This document shows, piece after piece, positions 1-10,500 of a stretch of 20,614 bases of DNA. Each line of letters opens with the position of its first letter. The stretch's first letter is position 1. Source of the stretch: JBBRHF01 sp038223055 (GTDB taxonomy: Bacteria > Actinomycetota > Actinomycetes > JACCUZ01); the NCBI GenBank assembly GCA_038223055.1, contig JBBRHF010000067.1:1-20614 (forward strand), given 5' to 3'. Under the pieces are notes generated by a model, which did not search any database, was not told the origin of the DNA, and worked only from the letters and a program-made list of their open reading frames with translations. A program made the position numbers and the translations under genes.

Positions 1-1
1 C

Positions 2-3000
2 GTCGACCTGCTCGGGCTCGTCCCAGGGCTGCCGGGCACCCTGGACACGCCCGGAGCCGGGCTGGTCAGGTGGACGCTCGGCCTGCCAGCCGGGGCCGGC
101 GACCTCCAGGTCTCGGCCGGTTGGGGGCTGGCTGGTCCGACCGCAGAGCTCGCAATCACCGACTTGCACCCGGCCGGGGCGCCGGTCAGCCTCTCCGCAG
201 GCACCCGGATCGACCCAAGCGGCGTCGACGTCTCGGCCTCGCTCGGTGCGGACTTCGGCAGCCTCGGCATCGACCTCGTGCCACGGTTCGAGTTCGCCCT
301 CGTGGGCAGCGACCTCACGGCGCGGTTCCTGCCGCTCGCCGGTTCGGGTGACGGCCCGCTCGTGGTCACCCTCGCCCCCGAGGTCTCAGTGATCGTTGGA
401 GCGGGCACCGCCGAGGAGTTCGTGGTCGGCTGGGCGCTGCCCCTCGCCGTGCAGGTCGCCCTGGCCGCAGCCGACCCGGTGTTGAGCCACCCGCTGTGGA
501 CCGGCGGGCCGACCCTCACCGACGCCCTCACCGACGCCGGGCTGCTGGTCGGCGGGAACGTCGCGCACCCGCTGCCTGGCGTCTTCGAGATGCTCGCCGG
601 ATTCCTCGTTGCGGGATCCGACGCCCTGGACCTTACGCTCGGCGACCTGCACCTGTCGCTCGTTGCGGAGTCCGGCCGGGTCGGTGTGGGCCTGAGCGGC
701 AAGCAGGTCATTCCGCTCGGCGACCTCGAGCTCGACGTGCTGTTCGGTGCGCCGGCAAGCTGGGGTGCGCCCGCCGCCGAGGGCCTGAAGGTGCTGCTGC
801 TCGACATCTCCGGCAGCGAGCCGGCGTTCGACCTGGGCATCGAGCTGCACGGCGTCGGCGTGGGCCTGTCGAAGGCCGACGGCACCGCGCTCGTCTCCGA
901 GACTGCGTTGCGGCTCGGCGGGGTCATGGCGTACCTGTTCCTGGACGTCGAGACCGGGACCGGCAGTCTGATCGCCTCGCACGCGGGGGCCGGCCTCGAG
1001 CTGTCCGGCTTCGGCCTGCCGCTGTCCGCCGCGCTCGGGGCCGGGGGTGGGTCGAACCCCGTCGCGTCCAACCTGCTTTCCTCCGGTGGGTCCGGGGGCG
1101 CCGGCGGCGACGACCAGTCGGTGAACCCGGTGACCGACGTCGACGCCTGGTACTGGGACGACGCCGGGGCCGGCTCGGCCACCTTGCACGTGCTGGTCGG
1201 CGGGCAGACCGGGCTGTTCTGGATCCCGATCCATGCCGGGTTCGGGCCGATCTTCATCAACGAGCTCGGTGTCGGTGTGAGCAGCACGGCCCTGACCCTC
1301 GCAATCGATGGTGGCGTGAGCGTCGCCGGCCTGAGCGCCGAGGTGGACGACCTTTCCGTCGCGGTACCGTACGCGAGCGTCGCCGACCCCAGCACCTGGG
1401 TGATCGACCTCAAGGGCCTCGCCGTCGGCTACACCGGACCTGCGATCTCGATCGCCGGTGGCCTGGTGAAGTTCGACGGCCCGCCGATCGAGTACGACGG
1501 CATGCTGCTGGTGAAGATCGGTACCATCGGCGCTATCGTCATCGGCTCGTACGCCGTGGTGGGTGATGGCGCCGACGAGTACACCTCGTTCGCCGTGTTC
1601 GGCGGGGTGTTCGTGCCGATCGGCCTGCCGCCGATCATCAACATCACCGGCATCGCCCTCGGGATGGGCTACAACCGGCGCCTGGTGGTCCCCGAGGACC
1701 TCAACACCATCCCGGGGTTCATGCTGGTCAAGGCCCTCGACCGCCCCGAAGATCTCGCGAACAACCCGATGAAGGCGCTCTACTCGTTCCGCGATCAAGT
1801 GCCACCCTCGCGCGGCGCGCTGTGGTTCGCTGCCGGTCTGCGCGGTACGTCGTTCGAGATCGTCAACATCACCGCGGTGGTCTATGTCTCGCTCGACAAC
1901 GGTGTCGAGGTCGGCCTGCTCGGCGTTGCGCGGATGGCGCTGCCCACCGACGACGCTGCGATCGTAAGCGTCGAGCTCGCTCTCAAGGCGCGGTTCTCTA
2001 GCGCCGAGGGGCTGTTCTCGGTACAGGCCCAGCTCACCGACAACTCGTGGCTGATCAGTAAGGACTGCCGGCTAACCGGCGGGTTCGCGTTCTTCGCCTG
2101 GTTCCGCGAGTCGCAGTTCCTGCTCACCCTCGGCGGGTACCACCCGGCGTTCCAGCCCCGCCCGGAGTACCCCGTGGTGCCGCGGATCGGGTTCGAGTGG
2201 AACTTCCTCGGCGTGGTGCACCTCAAGGGCGAGTCCTACTTCGCGGTGACCACCACGGCGATCATGACCGGGACCCGGGTCGAGGCCACCTACGGCCCGG
2301 ACTGGATCCAGGTCTGGTTCTCGGCCTATACCGACATCCTCGTAATGCGGGACCCCTTCCACTACATCGTCGACATCGGCATCTCGCTGGGGGCGCGGCT
2401 GCGGATCCGGGTGTGCTTCTTCGCCTGCGCGACCATCGAGATCAGCGTGTCGGTCGGGGCGTCGCTGCACCTCGAAGGGCCGCCGTTCCACGGCACCGTC
2501 ACCGCTGACCTCGGCGTCACCTCGGTCACGGTGCCGTTCGGGGACAACGCACTGCCGAAGCCTCCGGCTCGGGACTGGGACGAGTTCGTCGAAATGTTCG
2601 TCAAGGCCGGGGACGCCAACGCGGGCAGCGTTGCCGCGCAGGTCACGGCCGGGCTTCTGCCCGCCGAGCCGGCCGGTGCGCCGGTCGCCCCGGGGACCGC
2701 CGACCAGCCGTGGCGTCTGTCGGCCGAGTGGTCGCTGCGCACCGAGTCGAAGATGCCCGCGCAGGGCTTCGCGCTGCAGGTCGACACCCCGATGACCGAG
2801 GCGCAGATCGGCAATGTGGTGTTCGGCCTCGTGGCCGCACTGTCCACCGTCTACGACTTCGACCTCGCGCCGATGTACGTCGCGCACGACAACCTGACCG
2901 CGGTGCATCGGGTCGTGCTCGCGCGCCGGCCCGAGGGCGGCGGGGCCTTCGTTGACATGGTTCCCGCTGGCGGCCCGGCGCCGGCCGACAAGGCGCTCGT

Positions 3001-4801
3001 GCTGCAGCCCGTGCTGTTCAAGGTGGCGCCCGTGATCGCGCAGGTCTCCGAGGCGACCTACCACTACTTCCCTGACCTCAAGCCGCCGGCTGCCGCCAAC
3101 ACGCTCCCGGTGCTGGCCGGTTTGACCCTCGACGGCATTCCGCACCTGGAGGGCGAGAGCGAAGCAATCCCGATCGGGACGCTGGTCGACGCGTCCAACT
3201 ACCGCCCGCTGCCGTTCGCCAAGCGCAACCCGGTGTACGTCGGGCACATCCGCGACCTCGGCCTCGCGTGGCAGACCCTCGCCGGCCTGGCCGACGGTGT
3301 CGACGACCAGAGGCTCGTCGCCGGCGTGCTGCAGATCCTCGGCCGGCCGGTCGACCCGGCGTCCCCCGCCGTGCAGTTCGGTGAGCTGCGTGCCTCGAGC
3401 GGCCTGCGACCGGGTGGGTACGGGCCGGTCGCGATGGGCGCGCTCGCGAACCGCCGCTCCGCGCCGCCCGTGCTGTCAGCGCTCAGCGAGGGCTTCACGC
3501 TCGAGGATCAGGGCCGGGGGATCGCCGAGGAGCCCGTCACGGTCCCGCCCGTCGAGGGCGTGGCGCTGGACGGGCCCCGGCTTCGCACCGTGCTGCAGCG
3601 TCCGGTGCCGGCCGTCGGCGCTACACCCGCCGTCGCCACCAGCGTGCGGGCGCGCCGGACGCTACCGACGCGTGGCCTGATCGCGGCCGGTGCGGCAGTG
3701 TCGGCGGACCTCCCCGCAGGCCCAACGATCGCCGCGCTCCGCGGTCGCCCATCGGCAGCCGAACCGCCGGTCGTCGACGTCCGCCGCGATCTCGTCACCA
3801 CGTGGCAAACCCCGGGCATGGCGCTGATCCGCCGACGCACTGCGGCCGCACCCCAGCCGACTCGGGCCGCGCGCTCGGCGCGCTCGCTGCGCAGCCCGGC
3901 GCTCGGCGCCCCCACCGGTCGCGGCGCTGCCGCCGCGCTCGCCAGGCAGACCACTGCGGCGCTGGGCGACGGTGTCGAACTGCGCGCCGGCATAACGCAG
4001 GTATGGGAGCTGCCCCTCGCGACGCAGTGGCGGCTCGAGTTCGCCGGGGACAGCGCGGTGCGGGTCACCGAGCTCAGCACCGCGGGCACCGTGCTCACGG
4101 ATCGCGAGCAGGCCCCCGGGTCGGTGGACCTGCGGCCGGGCTGCGGAATGGTCGCCGTGACGGCCCTCGGCCAGCCGGTCCTGCCAATGAACGGCCTGCC
4201 TGCCCGGCCGGGGGCGATCACCGGCGCGCTCGCCTCCCGCGGCAACGCCGTGCTCGGCTGGCAGGTCGGCTCGCGGGTCGCCCAGGTGGGACCAACCACG
4301 CTCCTCGCCCGCGGCGCCGTGGTCCGCCTCGGCGCTCCGACCGGCACCCGGGTGCGCTCCCACGTCGCCGCCTCCGGCATTGTCACGGTCGCCCGCGCCA
4401 TGCTCGACCAGGTGGCCGTGCAGACCGACCTGCCGGCTCACGTCAGGGTCGTCGGCGTGCTGCTGGACGCCCCGACGGACGCGCTGCTGGGCCCAGGAGA
4501 CGTCGTGGTGCACGTCGGCGGTGCGAGCCTCGCGCCGCTGCCCGTCCAGGTCGCTGCCGGCCGGCGCACCGCCTTCCTGTACGACGTCACCGAGCTCGAC
4601 GACACCGCCGAGACCATCACGGTGAGCGTTGGGGCGCCCACCGCGGCGCTGGCCGGCGTGGTGGGGGCCGACGGGTCGGCTGAGGAGTGGGCCGTCACCC
4701 TGGCCGGTACGACCCTGACCCAGCTGGTCCCCGACGAGCAGCTCACGCTCGAAGGCACTCTACGAGTGCGACTGACGAAGGGAGGCGGCGCCGATGCCTG
4801 A
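2..4801 (+). CDS. Giant DUF6603-like protein, 5' end outside the window
   Basis: The frame is open from base 2, so the true start lies upstream and about 1599 residues are visible; the TTG at 164 is only an internal codon. Residues 1-375 are glycine-rich with alternating hydrophobic positions, as in long amphipathic beta-strands. A Gly/Ser-rich hinge near residues 350-372 leads to a core at about 378-850, with phrases such as GYNRRLVVPEDLNTIPG (from residue 556) and LHLEGPPFHG near its end. I associate this core with DUF6603, a family of unknown function; the assignment is from memory. Residues 1180-1330 are a Pro/Ala/Arg-rich, probably disordered linker, followed by a beta-rich C-terminal region. 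No membrane helix or active-site motif is visible. It overlaps the next gene by 8 nt, so the two are probably translated together. The gene call is secure; the family is likely and the role unknown. Confidence 0.85.
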   Translation, partial: VDLLGLVPGLPGTLDTPGAGLVRWTLGLPAGAGDLQVSAGWGLAGPTAELAITDLHPAGAPVSLSAGTRIDPSGVDVSASLGADFGSLGIDLVPRFEFALVGSDLTARFLPLAGSGDGPLVVTLAPEVSVIVGAGTAEEFVVGWALPLAVQVALAAADPVLSHPLWTGGPTLTDALTDAGLLVGGNVAHPLPGVFEMLAGFLVAGSDALDLTLGDLHLSLVAESGRVGVGLSGKQVIPLGDLELDVLFGAPASWGAPAAEGLKVLLLDISGSEPAFDLGIELHGVGVGLSKADGTALVSETALRLGGVMAYLFLDVETGTGSLIASHAGAGLELSGFGLPLSAALGAGGGSNPVASNLLSSGGSGGAGGDDQSVNPVTDVDAWYWDDAGAGSATLHVLVGGQTGLFWIPIHAGFGPIFINELGVGVSSTALTLAIDGGVSVAGLSAEVDDLSVAVPYASVADPSTWVIDLKGLAVGYTGPAISIAGGLVKFDGPPIEYDGMLLVKIGTIGAIVIGSYAVVGDGADEYTSFAVFGGVFVPIGLPPIINITGIALGMGYNRRLVVPEDLNTIPGFMLVKALDRPEDLANNPMKALYSFRDQVPPSRGALWFAAGLRGTSFEIVNITAVVYVSLDNGVEVGLLGVARMALPTDDAAIVSVELALKARFSSAEGLFSVQAQLTDNSWLISKDCRLTGGFAFFAWFRESQFLLTLGGYHPAFQPRPEYPVVPRIGFEWNFLGVVHLKGESYFAVTTTAIMTGTRVEATYGPDWIQVWFSAYTDILVMRDPFHYIVDIGISLGARLRIRVCFFACATIEISVSVGASLHLEGPPFHGTVTADLGVTSVTVPFGDNALPKPPARDWDEFVEMFVKAGDANAGSVAAQVTAGLLPAEPAGAPVAPGTADQPWRLSAEWSLRTESKMPAQGFALQVDTPMTEAQIGNVVFGLVAALSTVYDFDLAPMYVAHDNLTAVHRVVLARRPEGGGAFVDMVPAGGPAPADKALVLQPVLFKVAPVIAQVSEATYHYFPDLKPPAAANTLPVLAGLTLDGIPHLEGESEAIPIGTLVDASNYRPLPFAKRNPVYVGHIRDLGLAWQTLAGLADGVDDQRLVAGVLQILGRPVDPASPAVQFGELRASSGLRPGGYGPVAMGALANRRSAPPVLSALSEGFTLEDQGRGIAEEPVTVPPVEGVALDGPRLRTVLQRPVPAVGATPAVATSVRARRTLPTRGLIAAGAAVSADLPAGPTIAALRGRPSAAEPPVVDVRRDLVTTWQTPGMALIRRRTAAAPQPTRAARSARSLRSPALGAPTGRGAAAALARQTTAALGDGVELRAGITQVWELPLATQWRLEFAGDSAVRVTELSTAGTVLTDREQAPGSVDLRPGCGMVAVTALGQPVLPMNGLPARPGAITGALASRGNAVLGWQVGSRVAQVGPTTLLARGAVVRLGAPTGTRVRSHVAASGIVTVARAMLDQVAVQTDLPAHVRVVGVLLDAPTDALLGPGDVVVHVGGASLAPLPVQVAAGRRTAFLYDVTELDDTAETITVSVGAPTAALAGVVGADGSAEEWAVTLAGTTLTQLVPDEQLTLEGTLRVRLTKGGGADA

Positions 4802-6554
4802 CCCGAAGATCGGCGAGATGATCCTCTACGACTACATCCGCCCCTCACTGCTCGCCGGGCGGTACCGCATGCGGGTGCAGACCGACGTCACGGTCACCAC
4901 GACAGCGACGCCCCTGCCGGGCACGGACTTCCACTTCGACGTGGAGGGGCCGCGGTTCTCCCTCGCGCCGTCCGAGGTCGCCGGGGTGTTTCCGCCGCGC
5001 AACGGCCACGGTTCGTTCGACTCGGCGCTCCCGCACGTCGCCCTCGGCCGGCGCACCCTGCCGTGGGAGCGGGCACTCGGCGACGACTACACCGTGGCCG
5101 CCGGCCAGACGCCCTACCCATTCCTCGCACTCGTGCTCCTCGAGCAGGACGAGTGCGAGATCCTGCACGATCAGTCCCTGACCGACGTTGTGCCGAACGC
5201 CGTGTTCAGCCGGCTGGGCAGCCCCGCCGGGATCCGATGCGACGCGGTCGAGGCCGACGAGCAGCTGCTCCGCGAGATCCTCCCGATGCCGGAGGAGCTG
5301 CAACTCCTCACGCACGTTCGTCAGGTCAACGTTGACGACCGCGAGCTCGCGGCGGGCGACTCGGACGGGTACTTCGCGGTAGTGATGAGCAACCGGGTGC
5401 CGCGCGCCGGCGGGTCGTACGTCGCGTGCCTGGTTTCCGTCGAGGAGCGCTCCGACCTGCTGCCGACGTCCGACCCGGACGGCGGCTTCCACGGCGGGAT
5501 CTTCGGTGACGTCCTTGTTGCGCAGATCGCCGAGTCGTCCGAGCTGGCGCCCAGCGCCCTTGGCACGAGCGTCACTGCGCCGCAGGCCGACGCCATGCGC
5601 CTTGTGGCGGCGCCCGCCACCGCGGCCCGGTTCGTCACCGGTGCCGTCACGTCGCAGGTGGCCGCGGGGAGCAGCAAGGAGCTCCAAGTGGCGAAGTTGC
5701 TCGAACGGCAGCGCCTCGGGCTGGGCGCGGTGGTGCTGCACCCGAAGGCGCGCCTCGTGCTGCTGCACAGCTGGACGTTCGTGTGCGAGGGCGACGGGAC
5801 GTTCCGCCAGCTCATGCAGGGGCTGGACGTCGGCATGGTGGGCGACGCCGACCCGGCGTCGAAGCTCGCGGTGACCGACACCGGGCACGTCACCATGGAC
5901 GTGACCGACCGCCTGGGCGCTCCCGAGCAGTCCTGGTACCGCGGGCCGCTGGTGTCGCAGCCGCTCACCCGCGACACCCTCGGGCCGTACCACTCCGCGG
6001 ATCAGGCCCGACGGGTCGTCGCCGAGACCGGCGCAGAGAACATCTCCTACGCGAGCGCCTTCGAGGTCGGCCGACTGCTTGCCGCGGCCGACGCTCGGCT
6101 CGCCCAGGAGCTGATGCGCTGGCGGCGCGGCGCGTTCCGAGCCAGTTCCCGGCAGGAGAGCGTCGTCGCTCTGCAGGATGCGATGCACCTCACCGCGATC
6201 ACCGACCCGCGCGAGCCCGTCGCCCTGCGGTACACGGTCGACGTGCTCGACAAGATCACCGCCGGGATCGTCGCGCCGGTTGACCCTTTCGGGATCGAGC
6301 GCGTGCTCGGCAGCCCGCTCCTCCAACTCGATGTGATCGCCAAGGCGTTCGGCCTCGGGTCGGTGGCGGACGCGAGGGTTCTGCTGGGTGAGGACCCGGG
6401 GCTGGCGGCGCCGGTGACCGTCCGGAAACCGGACCGCGTGCTCGGCACGGTCGATGACGTACTCGGCGACGAGGTGGGGCTGGCGGCGCTCGCCGACCTG
6501 CGCGCAGCCGCGATCGACGCGGTCCGTATCGAGGTTGAGGGGGAGCCGCAATGA
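4794..6554 (+). CDS. Conserved-looking 586-aa protein of the giant-protein operon
   Basis: The ATG at 4794 has a GGAGG at 4781-4785 (8-nt spacing) and overlaps the upstream stop by 8 nt, which fixes the start. No signal peptide or membrane helix is visible. The N-terminal half contains GPRFSL (52-57), a TLPWER block (ending near residue 93) and a hydrophobic strand FLALVLLEQDECE (from 110). The middle contains LHSWTFVCEGDGTFRQL (around 325-340). A charged helical part around 425-480 carries ADARLAQELMRWRRGAF. The C-terminal 80 residues are mixed helix and strand. The GPRF / PWER / hydrophobic-strand order looks like a conserved family that I have seen among uncharacterised proteins, but I cannot name it and see no catalytic signature. 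It ends in an ATGA overlap with the next gene. A structural or assembly subunit is an inference from context only. Confidence 0.88.
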   Translation: MPDPKIGEMILYDYIRPSLLAGRYRMRVQTDVTVTTTATPLPGTDFHFDVEGPRFSLAPSEVAGVFPPRNGHGSFDSALPHVALGRRTLPWERALGDDYTVAAGQTPYPFLALVLLEQDECEILHDQSLTDVVPNAVFSRLGSPAGIRCDAVEADEQLLREILPMPEELQLLTHVRQVNVDDRELAAGDSDGYFAVVMSNRVPRAGGSYVACLVSVEERSDLLPTSDPDGGFHGGIFGDVLVAQIAESSELAPSALGTSVTAPQADAMRLVAAPATAARFVTGAVTSQVAAGSSKELQVAKLLERQRLGLGAVVLHPKARLVLLHSWTFVCEGDGTFRQLMQGLDVGMVGDADPASKLAVTDTGHVTMDVTDRLGAPEQSWYRGPLVSQPLTRDTLGPYHSADQARRVVAETGAENISYASAFEVGRLLAAADARLAQELMRWRRGAFRASSRQESVVALQDAMHLTAITDPREPVALRYTVDVLDKITAGIVAPVDPFGIERVLGSPLLQLDVIAKAFGLGSVADARVLLGEDPGLAAPVTVRKPDRVLGTVDDVLGDEVGLAALADLRAAAIDAVRIEVEGEPQ

Positions 6555-7567
6555 GGATCCCGGCAACGACGGCCCGCCTGGCGCTGTATGCCAGGCTGAC
6601 CCACCCGGCGCAGGAGGCGGCGCTGCAGCCCGAGGGTGCGCTGCCGCCGTACATGGAGTCGTTCCTCGCCCATCTGCGCCTGCTGGTCGGCGTGCCGTTC
6701 GAGTACCTCGTCCCGGACGACCGGTTGCTCCCGCCAGAGTCGATCCGGTTCTTCTACCTCGACCGGTCTTGGACCGACCGCGTGGTCGACGGCGCCGTCG
6801 CCGTTGGGCAGATCGGCTCGCGCGAGGAGGCGCACTACCAGGCGCGCGCCGCGGTGCTGAGCCAGCGGCTCGACCAGAGTGAGCGGATGGTGCGCCCCCT
6901 GCAGCGCGGCACGGACTTCGTGGACGCGAAGCTCGCAAGCGACCAAGACCACACCGCGGCCACCGTGGTCACCGGCTTCCTGCTGAGGTCGAGCGCGGTT
7001 CGCAACTGGCCCCACATGGACGTCCGCGCCTACGACAGGGTGATCGCCGAGCGGTTCAGGACCGCCGACCCCGAGATCGTCGCGCACCAGCTCCCGTTGC
7101 TCCGCCTCGAACTGCTCGCGCCGTCCGTGATGATCGCGCTGTTCCAAGGCGAGCCGCAGATGGTGCTCCTCGAGGAGCCGCACCACGGAGTGCAGTTCGG
7201 CGTGCGGCACCGCGGCGCCGGGCTGAGCGTCCCGCTGCGGGACGGTACGGGCGAGCAGATCAAGGTCGGCACCGACGCTGTGCCCGTCACCGTCCCGACA
7301 AGGCCGGGGCGCAGTGACGTCGTGCGGGTCAAGGCCCTGCGCGACGCGCTCACTGCCGCGCGGGCCAGCCACCCCGCCGCCGTCGAGCAGACCGGCGCGG
7401 CCGCGTTCGCGATCTCGGTGCTCGACCCGCCGTGGCGCCAGCACTTCGAGGGCACCGAGGACCACGCCGACACCGGTGGCCCGTTCGACCGCGTGTTCAT
7501 CCACGTCGCCGACGCCGTCCAGCAACCGCTCCTGCTCTCCGCCGTCACCACCGTGCTGGGCGGCTGA
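6551..7567 (+). CDS. 338-aa uncharacterised protein, coupled to its upstream neighbour
   Basis: The start ATG at 6551 overlaps the preceding TGA (ATGA), and a purine-rich AGGGGGAG lies just upstream, so translational coupling is likely. The N-terminus is helical and not a signal peptide. A distinctive block begins at residue 47, GVPFEYLVPDDRLLPPESIR, and continues into an aromatic stretch and SWTDRVVDGAVAVG. It looks like a conserved core. Later come beta-rich segments (RLELLAPSVMIALFQGEPQM, around 184-203) and a C-terminal part with VLDPPWRQHFEG. No P-loop, zinc site, nuclease or protease motif is visible. It is followed after 1 nt by the 1307-aa gene. I do not recognise a named family. A place in the same complex as its neighbours is inferred from the packing. 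Confidence 0.87.
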   Translation: MRIPATTARLALYARLTHPAQEAALQPEGALPPYMESFLAHLRLLVGVPFEYLVPDDRLLPPESIRFFYLDRSWTDRVVDGAVAVGQIGSREEAHYQARAAVLSQRLDQSERMVRPLQRGTDFVDAKLASDQDHTAATVVTGFLLRSSAVRNWPHMDVRAYDRVIAERFRTADPEIVAHQLPLLRLELLAPSVMIALFQGEPQMVLLEEPHHGVQFGVRHRGAGLSVPLRDGTGEQIKVGTDAVPVTVPTRPGRSDVVRVKALRDALTAARASHPAAVEQTGAAAFAISVLDPPWRQHFEGTEDHADTGGPFDRVFIHVADAVQQPLLLSAVTTVLGG

Positions 7568-7568
7568 G

Positions 7569-10500
7569 ATGAAGCTCGACGACAACCTGATCTCCGTCTC
7601 GATCGCACACGGCCTGACGCCCGGCGTGCTGGCCACCTGGGACTCCCGGATCGCTCGGACCCCGCGCGTCCTGGTACCGATCCAGCTCGACGTGCTCCTG
7701 GTCCGCGAGACGGGCGGTAGGTGGGCGAAGACCGCGATGAAGGTGCCGGACGCGGACACCTCGCCCGCTGCCCACACTCTGCTCGCAGAGCCGTTCGCGG
7801 AGCGCGAGGTTCGCGCGCCCGGCGCCTACCTGCACTGGGCGTTGCCGGACGCCCTTACCCGCGGCGCGGGCACCGCGCACGGCGGCGACGTGTCGTTCCC
7901 GCCGGTGCCCGACCGCTGGCTCGTCGTGCGGATCTCGACGCCGAAGGTCGGGGGCCGCCGGGCGATGACCGCCTGGGTGCTCGAGTCCGGCGGGGCCGAG
8001 CCCGTGGTCACGCCGCTGGATGCCTGGTTCGAGCCCGAGGACCCCGACCGGACCACCACTCCCGGCGTCGAACCGTTGACTGCGCTCGGGCACGGCGACG
8101 CCGTGTGGTCCGCGTACTACGACAACGTCGAGAACCGGCTCGCGTTCTACGACGACCTGGCCGACACCCGCGGCCCGGTCGCCTACCTGGTGTGCGGTTG
8201 GCACAGCCGGCACATCGACGACCCGATCGGCGAGAACCTCTCCTCGCCCACGGCGTTCGAGGCGCGCCTTGCCGAGCTCGGCTGGGAGGTCGACCCCGCG
8301 GACGTCGCCGCCGCGTTCGTGTACGCCGACAGCCGGGTGACCGCGGCGACGAAGCTGGGCCTCGCGGTCCGCGAGGCGACCTTCGAGCGGATAGCCACGG
8401 CCGACGCCGGGTCCACCGTGAAGCCCGCCGGGATCCAGGAGGAGAAGGTCACCCTGCTCAAGGGCGACGGCAACGCCGTGCTGTCGCGGTGGTTGGCGCG
8501 CGCGGTGTCCTGGCCCGAACTCACCCTGTACCACGGTGCCGTGGTGGGCCTCGGGTGGCCCAACCCTGGCATCGGGGTCGCGCCCGACGGCCTCCTGGGT
8601 GGGGACGCGGGCGGCCCACCGGCCGCCGAGGCGGTCACGGTGACCGTCGGCAACACCCTGGTCGAGGCGCTCGCAGCGCGGCTCGCGCACAACACCGGCA
8701 AGGCGGAGGAGGCGAGGATCATCGAGGCCGTGCTGCTCGGTGGAACCACGGAGCTCGATGCCCCCGACGCCCCGGCCCGGATCGACGCGCTGCTGCACGC
8801 AGCCGGGTTCGCCGGTCTGCCCGGCGGGACGCGGACCGAGCCCGTGACCCAGAGCGCCGTGGTGCCGCCGACATCCGTTGTCGCCGACCCGTCCCGCGCC
8901 GATGCCGGGGTGTTCGCCGGACAGGCGACGCCACCGGTGCGCGGCACGACCTCGCCCGCCGCGGGGGGCACCGCCGGGACTCTCGCCGCCCGAGTGCAGG
9001 ACTCCGCCCAGCTGCGCATCTCGCCACAGTTGAGCTACGGCGCAATGAACAGCGTGCTGCGCCGGGTGAAGGAGGGCCTCCGGGACTCACCCGTCCGGGT
9101 CCCGGTACCGCGCCCGCCCGGCGCGGACGCGCCCAGGGAGACGGTCGCGACCGAGCGGCCGCTGCCCCGGTTCTTCGTCCCGTCGGACCCGGTCTTCCTG
9201 CTCGAGGGTGCCGGGCGGTCCTACAAGCACGGCTTTGACGACCTGCATTCCGAGACCGGGTCGCTGGTCTGCCGGCTCAGCGGGCACACGGTTCGGGGCC
9301 TTTCGCCATTCACGCTCTCCGACGGAGCCGGCGGTGCGGTGCGCGGCGAGGACCTGCTCCGGCGAGGGCTGGACCATGGTGGCATTCCCCCCGAGTGCGA
9401 GGACCTCCTGCGCGAGCTCGCGCTTCTGGACCCTGGTGGCGCGGAGACCGCCGCCGCGGTGAGCGCGGTGGGGCGTGGGCTGGACGCCGAGCGGCTGCAG
9501 GTGGACGCCCGGGTCTACGCGGTCGAGCAGACCGCCTGGTGGATCGCTCGGGACGAGCGCCGCGACGCCGCGCCGCTGCTCGCGTACTCGGGCTTCGACG
9601 GCACTCTGCCGTCGCCGGTAGCAGTCTCACTGCCGGTGACCCCGTGGGTCCCGCTGCACCTGGACTGGCAGGTGGACCTGTACGCCGCGACCGACCTCGC
9701 CGGCTGGGACCTCGAGGAGGTCGACTTCGACGCCGCTGCCGCGACTGTTCCTGCGCCGGACGCCGCCCCGGTGCAGACCCTGAGCGGTCGGGCGCTTCTC
9801 GGCGGCGGCGCGGCCCGGATCGCCGCCGCGACCGTGCGCACCGTCCTCGAGCAGGCTCAGGTGACCGGCGGGTCGGCGGCCCTGAAGCCGGGGATCGTGC
9901 ACGCCTTCAGCTCACCGGCCGCGAAGGCCGTGTTGGGGAAGATCGCAGCGATGCGGTCCGCCCACGCCGAGAAGGCGTTCCGCTCGGCGGTGCACGCCGC
10001 GGGCGGCGGCGCCGAGGCCGAGGCGACCGCGACCGCCGCCGACCTCGACCACGTCGCTGACGAGCTCGAGAAGATGGACGTGCTGGTCGGCGCCATGGAC
10101 AGGTTCACCTCGATGCTGCGAGCGGGCTACGTCGCCGACGGCACCGACGCCCCCGCCGACGGCGCCGTGCCGCCCGGCTTCTGGCCGGTGCGCTCGGGCT
10201 TCCTCAAGGTGACCCGACTGCGGCTGGTCGATGCGTTCGGCCAGACCCTTGACCTGCTCGGTTCTGGCCCCGACACCCCTGCGGCAGCCGACCAGGTGCT
10301 GCGGTCGGAGCCGCTGACCGTCGCCGACCGCGCCGACCTGGTGGAGCTGGCGCCCCGGTTCACCGCGCCGACCCGGCTGTGGTTCCGGTTCGTCTCGGCC
10401 GACGACGACGCGGTCGATGCGAGCGACGCCGCGTCGCCGGTATGCGGCTTCGTACTGCCCAACCACCTTGACGGCGACCTGCAGCTCTACGCCGCGGACG

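Noticed and set aside
386..1798. Long antisense ORF opposite the DUF6603-like gene (470 codons)
   Set aside because: Its Arg/Gly/His/Asp-rich composition is typical of the reverse strand of high-GC coding DNA, it has no recognisable domain, and the + strand frame is clearly the coding one.
4845..6938. 697-codon antisense ORF over the 586-aa gene
   Set aside because: It has the same shadow composition, no ribosome binding site logic, and overlaps two well-supported + strand genes.
7314..7568. 85-codon upstream extension of the 1307-aa gene
   Set aside because: The extension overlaps the end of the 338-aa gene and reads as Arg/Ser/Pro-rich out-of-frame sequence; the ATG at 7569 is a natural start after the preceding stop.
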